Positions 44,321-55,392 of a stretch of 64,000 nucleotides of DNA are shown piece by piece. Position 1 is the first letter of the stretch. Each line of letters begins with the position of its first letter. The notes below the pieces were generated by a model, which saw nothing but the letters and a program-made list of their open reading frames with translations, was not told where the DNA came from and made no database searches. A program made the translations under genes and the position numbers. Source of the stretch: Rugalucina vietnamica (lineage: Eukaryota; Mollusca; Bivalvia; Lucinida; Lucinidae); NCBI GenBank assembly GCA_964017185.1, contig OZ024876.1, positions 17,310,226-17,374,225 on the forward strand. The letters are read 5' to 3'.

Positions 44321-44949
44321 GTAATAAGTTGAATGGTTCATTGATCTTCTTTATGATGAATGTTTAACCTATGCATTGGACGGTTAAATATTTTTTTTTT
44401 TCATTTAAAACCGATAGTGTGATAGTGTGTAAATCTAGTTCATTGAACCTGTCCAAGAATTCGACCATTCGTTTTGGTTTCCAAATCACTAAGAATACAT
44501 GTACTCAGCTCATAAATAAACGCAAAACGTATATTTTGGGGTATAACTTGTACAATTTTAACGATAACCATTTCAAATTTCAGGAATTAAAGACTGACAT
44601 GTCTCCTACCCGCAGACTTAATTCCATAACTTTCGAAACCCATAAACATTATGTTTACCTTTGTCAATCAAGAGTGCCCAGAAACAAAATGCCGCAAAAG
44701 TATGTGGTGATGAAAACTTTTTTTTCTCCTTTATAAACAAACCCCTTATGGTAATTTTTTCTTAAAACGATATTTAATCATTTTCTGATTGCTTCTTGTG
44801 AACCAGAATAGAGTTTGTGATTCACTCAGACTAGCTTGGGCTGCTATAGCCAACAACATATAGTCAATGATGGCCAATCTGGCACACTAAATAAATTTGT
44901 TTCGGGCTTGACTGCACATGAAATGCGTAAAAACGTCTAACTACACCTA
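44321..44949. other. Unassigned noncoding DNA upstream of the transporter
   Basis: A 121-codon plus-strand frame at 44371-44736 shows no recognisable domain or repeat; I do not call it a gene. No promoter element can be fixed from sequence alone. Confidence 0.35.
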
Positions 44950-45732
44950 ACTACACCTTGAGGGCACTGTACTGGAAAACGCTGAAAGCATAAAATACCT
45001 GGGTGAAACTATCACAAACAATCTGAAATGGAATACTCATATTTCCAATCTTTGCACAAAGGTAACACAACTCTCGGATTCTTGAGGAGAAATTTGTATT
45101 TTTGTCCCCCAGATGTGAAAGAAGCAGCTTGTAAAGGACTGGTGCAGCCGGTCTTGGAATATGGGACCTCAGCTTGGGACCCTCACACTCATGGCCTCCA
45201 GGAAGACCTGGAAATGCGACAAGGTTTGTGACTGTAAATTATGTTTTTGAAACTGGGAGCATGACTGGCATTTTATGTCAACTGAAATGGGAATCTCTTA
45301 AGAAAAGGAGGAAGGATAGTAGACTTATATTGCTATACAAAGTTCTAAAGGGTAAAGCCGGAATACCCACAGATGACCTTATCCCGAAGAATAGGCGTTG
45401 TAGGAATCAAAAGTCTTTGGCTTTTCAGATACCTTCAGCTAGCAAAGAAGCGTACAAAAGTAGTTTCTTTCTACAGACTATCAGGGACTGGAATGACCTC
45501 CCTGATTCTCTGATGTCCTCTGCTGAAATGTACATGTATGATACCGTGTGTCCAAGTTCGCATCTCTTGTAAGGACCAGGGACTAATTTCCCTCCTGGCG
45601 CTCCGCCTGGTGAAGTATTGTCAGTTTGACGCATCACCAGTAAACCATTCAGATTCAGATGGATAAATGTGTTCCTTTGAAGCTGTTAATAATTAGTATA
45701 AAATTATATTCTCAAAAAAAAAAAAAAAAAAA
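44950..45732 (+). mobile_element. Decayed LINE 3' end with poly(A)
   Basis: The C-terminal part of a Jockey/CR1-type reverse transcriptase in three successive frames: VLENAESIKYLGETITNNLK, then GFLRRNLYFCPPDVKEAACK and LVQPVLEYGTSAWDPH, then WESLKKRRKDSRLILLYKVL and TIRDWNDLPDSL. At least two frameshifts separate these blocks. The 3' UTR ends in 19 A residues at about 45714-45732. 5' truncated. Different from the LINE at 15690, which retains other parts. Confidence 0.85.
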
Positions 45733-46077
45733 GGCTTAGTACAATGCGTATTTTGGGAGGCGGTCCTTCAGTGGTAGAATGTGAGGGAGACTGAGGGAAA
45801 CTGGCATAAGGCCCCTTAACAAAACCATTTTTCCGCCCAACCACGAGAAGGCTATGTGGCACTTACTGTCGGCGTTCCTGATTATCTCTTAACCCATTTA
45901 TGACGAATGGACTTTCCATCATTATCATGTGGATGAGCCCACAGTCATGTTAACCCATATTTGACGAATGGATTCTCCCATCGTTATCTATTGGGTGAGT
46001 CCACTTTCATTTTAAGGGGTGTTAGGAGTATTTTTTTTATCTCATTTTTGATGAAATTTCTCTGTGCAAAAAGAATA

Positions 46078-46125
46078 GCCCCAGATGGGACGCCACGTTC
46101 TGCCGCGTCACATCTGGGGCTATAC
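46078..46125. repeat. GCCCCAGATG foldback hairpin
   Basis: GCCCCAGATGGGACGCC and GCGTCACATCTGGGGC are inverted, followed by TATACTGTTTGCC. Same family as 4098, 50139, 50539 and 62900. Confidence 0.8.
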
Positions 46126-46639
46126 TGTTTGCCTTTGTCCCACAAAAGGGGCACCTGGCTTATTAAGAGTTAAGAGACATCAGATGTTACTTTGAATTTC
46201 AGCTCCAATTCTTCGTTGAAAATCATCTTAGCAAACAGTATATACTGTTTGCCTATGTCCAATAAAAAGGACGCTAGGCTTATGAGTGAAGGGTCTGACC
46301 TACAATGTCGTGCTAGCATCATGATGATGCTACAAACGTTCGTGCATACTGGACATCATGTCATTATGGATGATTCTAAAATTGTTTCGCATTAAAGTAA
46401 ATCTGCAAATGCCAACTGAGACTAATGCGGCGTGTATATGAAAACATTCAGACAACAGCAAGACATTAAGATCAAAAGGAGATGTCTCATTGTTTTCATT
46501 TTCTGAGACGTTAGACATCGTTCAGATCAAAACATACGTCATAATTAAGGCAGTTCAATCTTTGGGATTATCTGTAGTCGCAAGTTTGTTTGATGTTTCT
46601 AAAGAAGCACGCAACGGAAAAATGGATGGTTTAACATGT

Positions 46640-47397
46640 AACACGTTACAAACGTATAGGTTATAACTTGAATGTTATGCGACAGTCTGCATGCTTAGTT
46701 TTTATCCCAATCACGGTTGATAACTATGCTGCCTTTTTTAATTGCACGCCGGTGGGTCGGGGGTCAGACTGTATGATGGCCCCGACTTAAAGCTATTCAT
46801 TTTAGTTGGTTGGGGCCGGAGCTTCTTGTCTGTTGCTTGGCCCACCGGGGTCCAACTGCTCCGAAGTTAGTAAGTTATTCGGCGCCCAGGGATCTCCATC
46901 GTCGGGCAGCTTACTGAATCTGTGAGTCCTGGTTTTTGATTCATCAGGATGTTTATCATGATTTATTTGTTTGTTCTTGATGATTCATTGACTAGTTAGA
47001 GATTCACCACGAGGACCGAAAAACTAACTAAATGTTATGAACCACTGCAGAAGCTGAGGGTGAGGTTATGGCCATGTAAAATCGATTTAAACCCGCCAGT
47101 AAATTCGTGTCACTGATCGTTCCACGTCGATACTTCTGTGGTGGTTCTTTTTGTTTTATGTATTATGTTTAAAATATTTTTGTGCTGTTGGCGCCTTATG
47201 TGTGTTTTCATATTTTTAGTTAAGTTAAGGTAACTGAGTGGTCACCTATTGGGAAAATAGCTGCTCATTCGGCTTACGAAATGTTTGCATGGTATAAGTA
47301 CCTGATTGTTAGTTTGGTTTTTTCCCACCTCGGTTTTTGGAGTGGGAATCTTTTTCTGATTGCGCCTTTTCCTGATCTTTGCCTACTTGTACCTTTC
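46640..47397 (+). mobile_element. 5'-truncated Penelope-like copy, ~760 bp
   Basis: Begins within the end of the coding region (text GTTATGCGACAGTCTGCATG and GCACGCCGGTGGGTCGG matches the complement of 60080-60190). It runs through AGTTATTCGGCGCCCAGGG to GCCTACTTGTACCTTT. Copy B of the duplication lacks it between TTTTAACAT and TCTATAACGAG, so it inserted after or independently of the duplication. Confidence 0.9.
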
Positions 47398-47729
47398 TAT
47401 AACAAGTTACCCTAAGGACAGTTTACTGATGGGCGGGTTTCAATGAATTTCAAAGTCATCCTTTCTTTCCTGCCTAATGTCTGGGTTTTAATTTTCAATT
47501 CATTTTTAAATTAATAAATTCCTGAGCATTCTGTTTATACGTTATCTAAGATATTATGCCTGCAAAAATGACAAATGAAAATGATGAAATAATAATGAGG
47601 GTTCTAATGGTATTGTTTAAATGAAATTCTCAGTGGCCGCTTACTCTCAGGTCGGTGTTGGAATTTTGGTGAAATTTTTAAAAATCCATCCAAGTTTAGT
47701 TTTATGCAAGCCGTCCTCGTAACCTGCAA

Positions 47730-47960
47730 GAATATGAGCATGACGAAAACACGCTCATGCAATACACAGAAATTTTTAAAAATTGTTAAAAAATAAAAAG
47801 TTTTCAGAAGAAAATTTTTATATTTTTATTATTTTTGCTTAAATTATAGATTGCGGGTACACGTTAGAACCGGCTCGGCGAGGCGGTTCTAACGAGTACC
47901 CGCAATCTGTAATTTAAGCAAAAAAAGGTATACCCCTGTAAGCCCCAGTTTTTCTATATA
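47730..47960. mobile_element. GCCTCGGCGAGGC-type foldback MITE
   Basis: Centre GAACCGGCTCGGCGAGGCGG, flanked by TATAGATTGCGGGTACACG and ACCCGCAATCTGTA. In copy B the matching site (57900-58080) has lost the palindromic centre. Confidence 0.85.
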
Positions 47961-48199
47961 AAAGAATAGAAGAGCCACTTAAAACTGAAAGTCGCTGGTC
48001 AGGCGTCTTTACATCATCTCTTGCATTACAAATCTATGAGAATTGTCGAAACACACGATGGGAGCTAACTCTGCAGCTCATAGTCAAATATCGCCGAATG
48101 TCTTGCTCACGCGATGTTTTATGCAAGACGCATTACGAAAACACCGTCGCCCATTCAATATACAGAGATTTTTTTCAAAATCAAAAATTGAAGTTTTCA

Positions 48200-48415
48200 T
48201 TGGAAAATAATTGATGTTCAAACCTTTATATTTTATTCTAAATATTTTTACTCAAAACATAATTTGTGGGTAAACGTTAGAACCACCTCGGCAAGGCGGT
48301 TCTAACGAGTATCCACAATGTATGTTTTGGATCAAATATAAGGAAAAAGATAAACCCATGCAAACCCAAGTTTTCTTATATAAAAATGGGGTTTAGGGGG
48401 TATACATTTCACGGA
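48200..48415. mobile_element. GCCTCGGCGAGGC-type foldback MITE
   Basis: Centre GAACCACCTCGGCAAGGCGG, with CATAATTTGTGGGTAAACG and ATCCACAATGTATG. The orthologous copy in segment B is at 58560-58765, so it predates the duplication. Confidence 0.88.
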
Positions 48416-49602
48416 TGTTAAGAAAATTCGACGAAACATGTAGGCTCTACAGTGCTCGCAACATTCCTCCGTTATAATGCTATAGGGACTATCATTTGCC
48501 ATGAAAACCGAATTTATTGTCTGATCGAAATGGCATCTGATCTGTTTCTAGACCCCGTGCAGACAATCCGTTACCCCGATGATGGTGCAGATAACATATT
48601 TGTCATAGACCTACTGGGCGAATAGTCCAAGAGATAAATTCATGTTTGAATGTGTGGAATGACGGGCCTTCTGATCCTATAAGCAATGTAAATCGATTAT
48701 TTGTACAATGCATGTCTGAACAGTGAAATAAATTATATTAAAAGAACTATGAGCGCAATTTTGTTTTCTGTAGCTATTATCCTTGATTTTATCTGATGTT
48801 ATTCTTGACTATTAATTGAATGGCATCGTTTAAGTGTGTTAATAACGCCAATTTCTCTCTGATTCTGGAGGCGTTTATTATGATCTGAAGCCGTAGAATA
48901 GTTCTTAATTATATTTCTGTGACGATATTTATACGCTGCTGTACTGTTAACTACGTGTGAAATCTAGAATATTAAGAAAGCAAAATGCAACGCATTTATA
49001 TAACGATTTGAAACAAAATCTAACAAACGTTTTTGGTTAGGATATCTACAAATGTTGTAAGCTACTTATCTGTCTTTAACAGTTATTCGGAGGTCAATAA
49101 AACAAATATTATTTGTTTTGGTTAAGATAATAAGAAGAAATAAGGCACAATAAAGAATAAAGGTTTCTAGATTTAAAATTTAATTGCATGGATTAGATTC
49201 CTGGTCCCTCTATTCTTACTTTATGTAGAGTGACATAGTACATAGTGTATATGGATACGACGTAACGGTCAAACGCAATTAAAGCAATGCCAAAATGCCA
49301 TTATATATCTGTGTTATTTCCTGCGCTCCATCACAACAAATCAGTACAGCGACACCAGAACTTACTGTACTAAGGACTTCTCACGCTACTGGGGATGTCT
49401 CGGTTAACAATGTAAAAGTGGAATAAACTATTTTCCTTGATTCACGATGTTCGTGCATACTAACTAATTTTTTTTTCATTTTTTCCCATACTTCTTTCTT
49501 TTTCATTCCTGTATTTTCGTTATCTACTCTCTTTCTTTCTCCTTTTCTTTGTTTTTGTTTCCTGTTTTTCTTTCTTTGATTTTTTCTCACTTTCTTAATA
49601 GA

Positions 49603-49655
49603 TAGATTGATTGATTGGTTGATTGATTTATTGTTTGAATGACCGACTGACTGAC

Positions 49656-49688
<33 letters not shown>

Positions 49689-49692
49689 TGTT
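49603..49692. repeat. (GATT)n microsatellite
   Basis: Runs of GATT and GACT units. The paralogous tract is at about 62420-62490. Confidence 0.92.
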
Positions 49693-50138
49693 TCAAGGCT
49701 TCAAGATGTTTGTTCGCATGTTTAAACATTTTAACAAGATAATCAATACCAGATTTTCGGTGGACGGGGCAGGGGAAATATCTATATTCATCTGCGCGTA
49801 CACATTTTTGTTTATTTTCAAGTCCTCATTATCAAGCGGCGTTTTTACTAGCGCTAATCAGATACATGTATTTACAAGGCGTCGCAGTGTTTGTTCAAAA
49901 TAAACTGAAACAAACTTGTTTTGAATGACATTCTTTTAAGTGTGTTATTAACGCAAATATCTCTCTGATTCTAGAAGCGTTTATCATGATCTGAAGCTGT
50001 AGAATAGTTCGTTATTATACCTCTGTGTTGACTTCATCTGCTTTTAACTGCTATACACGCGAATGATCGTTGTTAAAACTTGTAAATCTAACTCATATTA
50101 GACTGGCGTCCTTTTTATGGCCATATGTAAACTGTATA

Positions 50139-50182
50139 GCCCCAGATTTGACGCCGCAGAACACGGCGTCCCATCTGGGGCT
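50139..50182. repeat. GCCCCAGATG foldback hairpin
   Basis: GCCCCAGATTTGACGCCGC and GCGTCCCATCTGGGGC pair. A second, looser hairpin of the family lies at 50539-50580. The paralogous site in copy B is at 62900-62955. Confidence 0.8.
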
Positions 50183-50709
50183 GTGTTGTTTACTAAGAAA
50201 AAAAAATGCATAAAAAATCAAATAAAAATTAAAAATCACTCCCGATATCCCTCAAAATGACGGTCGACTCACCCAAATGATAATGATTACTCACAATATC
50301 GACCCGTTTAGGTGCGATTGTGTCCTTGGTCTGTGACATTATTATCTGGTTGTGCTAAAATCATTAGTACAATGAAGTGGTCAAACTTAATTAAAGCATT
50401 AACAGAAAACAGACATTATACAAATTCGTGACATTTCCTGCATTCTATCAGAACAAATAAGTGAAAACGGCACATGAACTCTTTTGCACTTAATTCATAT
50501 AAGCCTGACGTCCAATTTATGTGACATGGACAGCAATATAGCCCCAGATAAGGCGCCACGATTCCAAATCTGGGTATAGTCTGTTTTCTTAGGGGAAAGC
50601 CGTTAAACAAATGCAAATTAAAAATCACTCCTAATGCCCCTAAACACAAACGTAGACGCACCCAATTGATAATGATGGGTGAACCCATTCGTCACTTTTG
50701 GGATTGTAA

Positions 50710-51105
50710 ATAAAACCAGAAGACCATTGGTCCTGAGAACACTCACCTGAAGCCTGACCTAGGATCATTTCGTCATCATGAAATCACCTTGACCTTGAAT
50801 TCTCACATACCTTTAATGACTTCATTAGTTGTCTGCATCTGTCAAGTTTGAGGCCTCAGACTGCAATAGTTTCCAAAAATTCCTTGGTTTTTATTTTTCC
50901 CATGTAAAAGCCAAAGTTTCCAAACTTCACCTTGGGGTAAAATAGGTCAAGGTCATCCCTGGGTCATCATTTGAACAAAATATCATGGGCTAAGGCCCCT
51001 GATGCTCGATATTAAGTTTCAGGAATATCGGCTCACCGGTTCTGGAGCATGGCAGAAATGATGTGCATGCAGCCCCGATTTCACAAACAAAATTATATTC
51101 TCCCC
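50710..51105 (+). mobile_element. GGTCA-rich element, head part
   Basis: Head AACCAGAAGACCATTGGTCC, then TCACCTTGACCTTGAATTC, AATAGGTCAAGGTCATCCC and GGCTCACCGGTTCTGGAGC. No hairpin tail follows. Confidence 0.7.
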
Positions 51106-51113
51106 GTGTATGA

Positions 51114-51182
51114 AAAGGTACAAGTAGGCAATGATTAGGAAAATGCGCAATCAGAATGTAAATATCACTCCAAAAACCGAAG
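51114..51182 (-). mobile_element. Penelope-like 3' end, ~70 bp
   Basis: AAAGGTACAAGTAGGCAATG, then AATGCGCAATCAGAATG and CTCCAAAAACCGAAGTA. It is cut off where the TA microsatellite starts. Confidence 0.8.
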
Positions 51183-51186
51183 TAGC

Positions 51187-51320
<134 letters not shown>

Positions 51321-51354
51321 AGAAACAGGGAACAGCACGATACAGGAAATTACA

Positions 51355-51465
51355 TAAACAAACAGAATTAGCGTACAAAAATCGGTCGTGCCGCGACCGG
51401 GAATCGAACCACGGACCTCCTGCATTCCGGGCAGACGATTTTTGTACGCTAATTCTGTTTGTTTA
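51355..51465. repeat. Foldback with a tRNA-like loop
   Basis: Perfect 30-bp arms (51355-51384 and 51436-51465; TAAACAAACAGAATTAGCGT and onward) enclose 51 bp. On the minus strand the loop contains GGTTCGATTCC, an exact B box (plus 51400-51410), and the 3' half of a tRNA-like fold. No A box is visible. TA microsatellites flank both sides. Confidence 0.85.
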
Positions 51466-51493
51466 TATATATATATATATATATATATATCTT

Positions 51494-51495
<2 letters not shown>

Positions 51496-51541
<46 letters not shown>
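51496..51541. repeat. (GA)n microsatellite
   Basis: About 23 GA units. Confidence 0.95.
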
Positions 51542-51542
<1 letters not shown>

Positions 51543-52655
51543 ACCAAATTACACTGTATATACTTATTACGCTTTTTTCGCGGTTTCACTGTATTTTCAA
51601 CAGATTATCAAGAAGACAATTTGAATATATGTGACGTCGCGCACGCTGTTGGGGAATTTTTGTACAAGGCAACTAAAAACTTACAAGACTATGCCGGTTT
51701 GTTTGCTATTTAAACAATGGATTTTGGAGTATCTTTGGCTGGTCTTTGACATTAGTAATGATATAAAAATGTCATATTTTTATCGCACTTTAGGCAATAT
51801 ATCATAAGAAAATGCCGATTTTTAATGAAAAATCGTATGTTTACTTGTAACAAAAATAAACGGTTGCTTTTAAGAAAATGGCAATATCTCGGTCATTTCG
51901 ACGCCCAAAAATTGCGATAAACTTCTTACGTTTAACAGGCAATGCCACAATTTACACAATGCCATTTTTTTTTGTTTTCCCAGCTTAAATAAGCGCATTA
52001 CGGACAATCACGAGAATAGGAAAACGTGTTAACTTTTCGTAAAATTACGCCAAATTTCTCGGAAGGTGTTGTTTTTTATTAAGCTAGTTTTCGAAAATCA
52101 AAACAAGTAGGATGTTAATTTTTATATGGTAGGAATGCACATTGTCTTAAGATTCCAAAACACAAAACGATACTGAATTGTCATTTCAAATGCAAGTTTA
52201 AAATTCGAAATCGCAAGTCTTACAAAATGTCCCAAATCGCGGCAAAATTGTCCTAAAACAGATAGACCAATGTTTGTCCAATGTATTTGTCATAAACATG
52301 ATGTAAATATACAAAAATATAATATTGATGATAATGCACATAGCATAAAATACTTTATCTGAAAACTTCAAGTAAATGCGCTGATGTACAGAGCCGAAAT
52401 TTAAATTTTCGCAAGTCTTACAAAATGTCCCACGACGCAAAATTTAGCGCCGACGTCGGAGTAAATTAATTATAACAAAACACTCAAATACGAATATTTC
52501 CCCAATATCTTGCGATTTGTCATGTATTATAGTAAAATACACGGGAATACAATTTATTCTTACTTTTGCTTCAAAACATAAATTGTCCTCACAAAATGTG
52601 GAAAATATCGAACATTTTCATCCCAAACTTTAAAAGTTTTACAGCCCCCGAAACT
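51542..52655. other. Noncoding left flank of the Polinton-like element
   Basis: AT-rich, no gene. CGCAAGTCTTACAAAATGTCC occurs near 52212 and again near 52410, a short direct duplication. The last ~115 bp (from about 52540) resembles an arm of the GCCTCGGCGAGGC-type MITE (TTTTGCTTCAAAACATAAATTG). Confidence 0.5.
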
Positions 52656-52661
52656 TTTGTA
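52656..52661. other. Target site duplication TTTGTA, left copy
   Basis: Directly outside the left terminal repeat; the identical TTTGTA is at 56975-56980. A 6-bp duplication is the known Polinton/Maverick size. Confidence 0.9.
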
Positions 52662-52675
52662 AGTAGTAATGGCAT

Positions 52676-52800
52676 GCACTCTGGCGCCTTTTTCTGAAAA
52701 CTTCTAGCGCCTTTTTATAGCGCCATTTCAAATAAGCGTAGCGCTAGAAATGGCGCTATAAAAAGGCGCTAGAAGTTTTCAGAAAAAGGCGCCAGAGTGC
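52676..52800. repeat. Perfect 53-bp-arm palindrome in the left terminus
   Basis: GCACTCTGGCGCCTTTTTCT starts one arm and its exact complement ends the other, around a 19-bp loop containing AAGCGTAGCGCT. It lies 14 bp from the element end. Confidence 0.93.
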
Positions 52801-52867
52801 GCACCCTGGGTCTCAGTTTAAAAATGAACTAGCTAAGTTGCATGTGTAGGTAAGTATCCTTGAGTTA

Positions 52868-53135
52868 AGACAAGCCTGCACATCTGCTCATCTGACCTGC
52901 ACATCTGCTCATCTGCACATCTGCTCATCTGCACTGCTCATCTGCACATCTGCTCATCTGCACATCTGCTCATCTGCACATCTGCTCATCTGCATATCTG
53001 CTCATCTGCACATCTGCTCATCTGCACATCTGCTCATCTGCACATCTGCTCATCTGCTCATCTGCACATCTGCACATCTGCTCATCTGCACATCTGCTCA
53101 TCTGCTCATCTGCACATTTGCACATCTACACATCT
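52868..53135. repeat. CATCTGCT/CATCTGCA 8-bp tandem array (left)
   Basis: Roughly thirty 8-bp units, each containing CATCTG, with scattered slips. The mirror array is at 56480-56755. Confidence 0.95.
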
Positions 53136-53819
53136 ACACGCCTACACATCTTTAGAGACTATGAGATAACTGACATAGTCAAGTTTTTCTGTAGGTAAGT
53201 TCCATTACGAAATTAAGAAAGGGCCTTTTTCCTCTAGTGTTCCTGGGTAGACGTATTTGATTTTGCAGTAACATTCACATCTACACAAACATAGAAACTT
53301 CAAGTAAAATGCCCCTGTGTTTTATTATTATTCACAGATAAGTACAGGTCATTAAAACTTTATATAACTGAAGCTTTCAAAGATGATTAAAATTTGTGAA
53401 TGGAAATTTGCATATGGAAATCCATTCTCATATCAAAAGTAAGAAAAGTGTTGCAATTATTTTATTGAATGTAATACAATTTACTTAAATATCACAGTTT
53501 CTAATTAAAAAGAAAATAAATAAACACATTGTTTTGCTTGAATATTCACAGAAAAATTTTATTAATTTCATAGTTGATATATTTGTACGTTCAAGGGGAA
53601 CTATCTGTATTGGTTTTTCTGAGAAAAGTAGGTAAGCATTTCCAGAAAATTATAAAACTGAAAGTAGATAATTTTCGGAAAACGACGCATGAATGAAAAT
53701 CGACAAAAGATGATGTTATATACAGTTTTGCATTTAAATCAAACTGATATAAAGCATTTGCATTTCTGAAGTTATCCATTCACTCAAGTAGTACTGGCAC
53801 ATTCTGTAGTTCTTCAAAC

Positions 53820-54662
53820 ATGAAGGATTTTTACATGACATTACTAAGTGACAGTTCTATGAACATGTTCCCATCAAATAAACAGTCTGAATTTACTGTA
53901 AGATTGGATCATCCTATTAAAATTGACGTGGAAAGCTGGGAGGTTGCCTTGGTTGAAATTGCAACACCATCTGAAGTTCTCAATATAACAGAAGAAAACA
54001 ACTATTTCTTTTTGACTTTCCTAGACCAATCCAGTTTACGCAGAGTTGGAAATCAAAACATCACAGACATATGTAGCAGTAAAAATGGCTGCTATAACTT
54101 CAAACTAACAATTCCAACTGGAAATTATGAGTCACATGAATATCTAGCTGAAGAAATGCAGAGCTCCATTGACAACTTTGAAAAAGGCATACTGAAAAAA
54201 TTCAATGCTCACATTACTATGACATATGATCATTTGAGTCAACGTTTCAAAATATCAGCCCAAAACGAAAGGCTGGTTAGGCTTTTATTCCCAAAACCAT
54301 TTGCTCAAATCTTAGGATTAGATTCATCATTTGTCGAAAAGCCTATAGGAAATGAGCAAAATGTGTTTAAGTTCAATGCAAAGTTGAATCACAATTTTAG
54401 CAACTTTTATGTTTATTCTGACATTGCAAATTTCACTTTTATTGGTGATACTGTAGCACCTATTTTACGAGTTGTTCCATTTCAAAGTAAATCAGATTCA
54501 TATTTCTTCTATAAAGAATTTAAAACTCTGCACTATGTTTCTGTTTCAAAATCTATTGTAGACCAAGTGCACATTACATTAAAAACAGAAAATGGTATGA
54601 TTGTTCCTTTTGTAACAGGCAAAACGATTTTAAAATTACACTTTCGTAGAAAGAAAAACTAG
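53820..54662 (+). CDS. Polinton-like element gene 1: putative minor structural protein (280 aa)
   Basis: Starts MKDFYMTLLSDSSMNMFPSN and continues with FTVRLDHPIKID and WEVALVEIATP. This N-terminal pattern (short polar start, FP, FT.RL..PI, WEVAL.EI.P) recalls a family seen beside Polinton-type elements, which I take as a penton-like or minor capsid candidate. That is recollection plus gene position, not proof. There is no signal peptide or membrane segment. It is the first of three genes and is 56 bp from the next. Confidence 0.5.
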   Translation: MKDFYMTLLSDSSMNMFPSNKQSEFTVRLDHPIKIDVESWEVALVEIATPSEVLNITEENNYFFLTFLDQSSLRRVGNQNITDICSSKNGCYNFKLTIPTGNYESHEYLAEEMQSSIDNFEKGILKKFNAHITMTYDHLSQRFKISAQNERLVRLLFPKPFAQILGLDSSFVEKPIGNEQNVFKFNAKLNHNFSNFYVYSDIANFTFIGDTVAPILRVVPFQSKSDSYFFYKEFKTLHYVSVSKSIVDQVHITLKTENGMIVPFVTGKTILKLHFRRKKN

Positions 54663-54718
54663 TATAAATACATTCTAAGAGTTTGTAAATTATCAGTTTT
54701 GTATAAAACGCTTAAGAG

Positions 54719-55033
54719 ATGACTTCTTTAGAAAAACAGACAAAACAATCCGGCAAGGCTATGGAAGAATCTAAGAAAACACCTGTGACACAGAAACCGA
54801 GTGGATCTCATGCAAGTTATGCACAGATCAGAAACCTTATGAAAAGGTTGAATACAGCTTTGAGTAAAAGGCTTAGAGAGGGCAGACCATCGAAGTATTG
54901 CAGAGTGTGTCGGGCTGAACTGTTAAAAGAATTGTCAGAGAAAAAGAAGAAATCAACAGCTAAACGTCAGAGGATTACAAAGAAACCCAAACTGAGAAGA
55001 ACTAGAACAAAACCAACTCCAGCGATGGTATAA
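54719..55033 (+). CDS. Polinton-like element gene 2: small basic protein (104 aa)
   Basis: Very rich in lysine and arginine, especially the C-terminal third (KKKKSTAKRQRITKKPKLRR). A middle segment has KYCRVCRAELLKEL, a paired-cysteine CRVC. Charge and size would suit a DNA-binding core-type protein, an inference from composition only. Lies between genes 1 and 3 with short gaps, so it is probably co-expressed. Confidence 0.5.
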   Translation: MTSLEKQTKQSGKAMEESKKTPVTQKPSGSHASYAQIRNLMKRLNTALSKRLREGRPSKYCRVCRAELLKELSEKKKKSTAKRQRITKKPKLRRTRTKPTPAMV

Positions 55034-55080
55034 AAGAGACAGACTCAGGATGAATCTCAGTATTCTTCGACTAACCAGCT

Positions 55081-55356
55081 ATGGGTCGATATCAGTGCCA
55101 TCAGTGCGATCGAGTATTTGCCAGATCATTCAATTTGAGAAGACACAAGGACAGTGGTATCTGCAGAGGTGCTCAGGCTAACATGTTAGACAGTGATGAA
55201 GAAAGTGTTATGTCTGAAAGAAGATCACTGGACGATGGAAAAGACATCTTCAGAAAACCTGATCTTGAAGATGTAGAAGAAGTCGATGAGGAAGAAGAGG
55301 ATGAAACTGAAGAAAGTGAGGAAGATGAGGAAGAAGAAGATGAAGAAGAAGAAGAA

Positions 55357-55392
<36 letters not shown>

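Larger units (their letters stand above)
45890..50700 (+). repeat. Segmental duplication, copy A
   Basis: Colinear with copy B (57010-63189). Shared landmarks include GACCTACAATGTCGTGCT (46298/57211), GGATTATCTGTAGTCGC (46564/57471), AAAACTGAAAGTCGCTGG (47983/58146), GGCATCGTTTAAGTG (48823/59189), a GATT microsatellite (49603/62430) and CAAGGCGTCGCAGTGTTTG (49876/62606). Identity looks to be around 90% in stretches compared by eye. Copy A has its own Penelope insertion at 46640-47397. Confidence 0.85.
52662..53252. repeat. Left terminal inverted repeat of the Polinton-like element
   Basis: About 591 bp, matching the reverse complement of 56375-56974 from AGTAGTAATGGCA to TTCCTGGGTAGAC. Order: short end, 125-bp palindrome, unique stretch (GCATGTGTAGGTAAGTATCC), CATCTGC array, then AGTTCCATTACGAAATTAA. 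The inner 40 bp is less well conserved. Confidence 0.9.

Noticed and set aside
44371-44736. 121-codon plus-strand frame upstream of the transporter
   Set aside because: Composition resembles random AT-rich DNA and no family motif is present.
52868-53135. A CRISPR-like array
   Set aside because: The 8-bp units have no spacers, the DNA is eukaryotic, and the array is mirrored within terminal inverted repeats.
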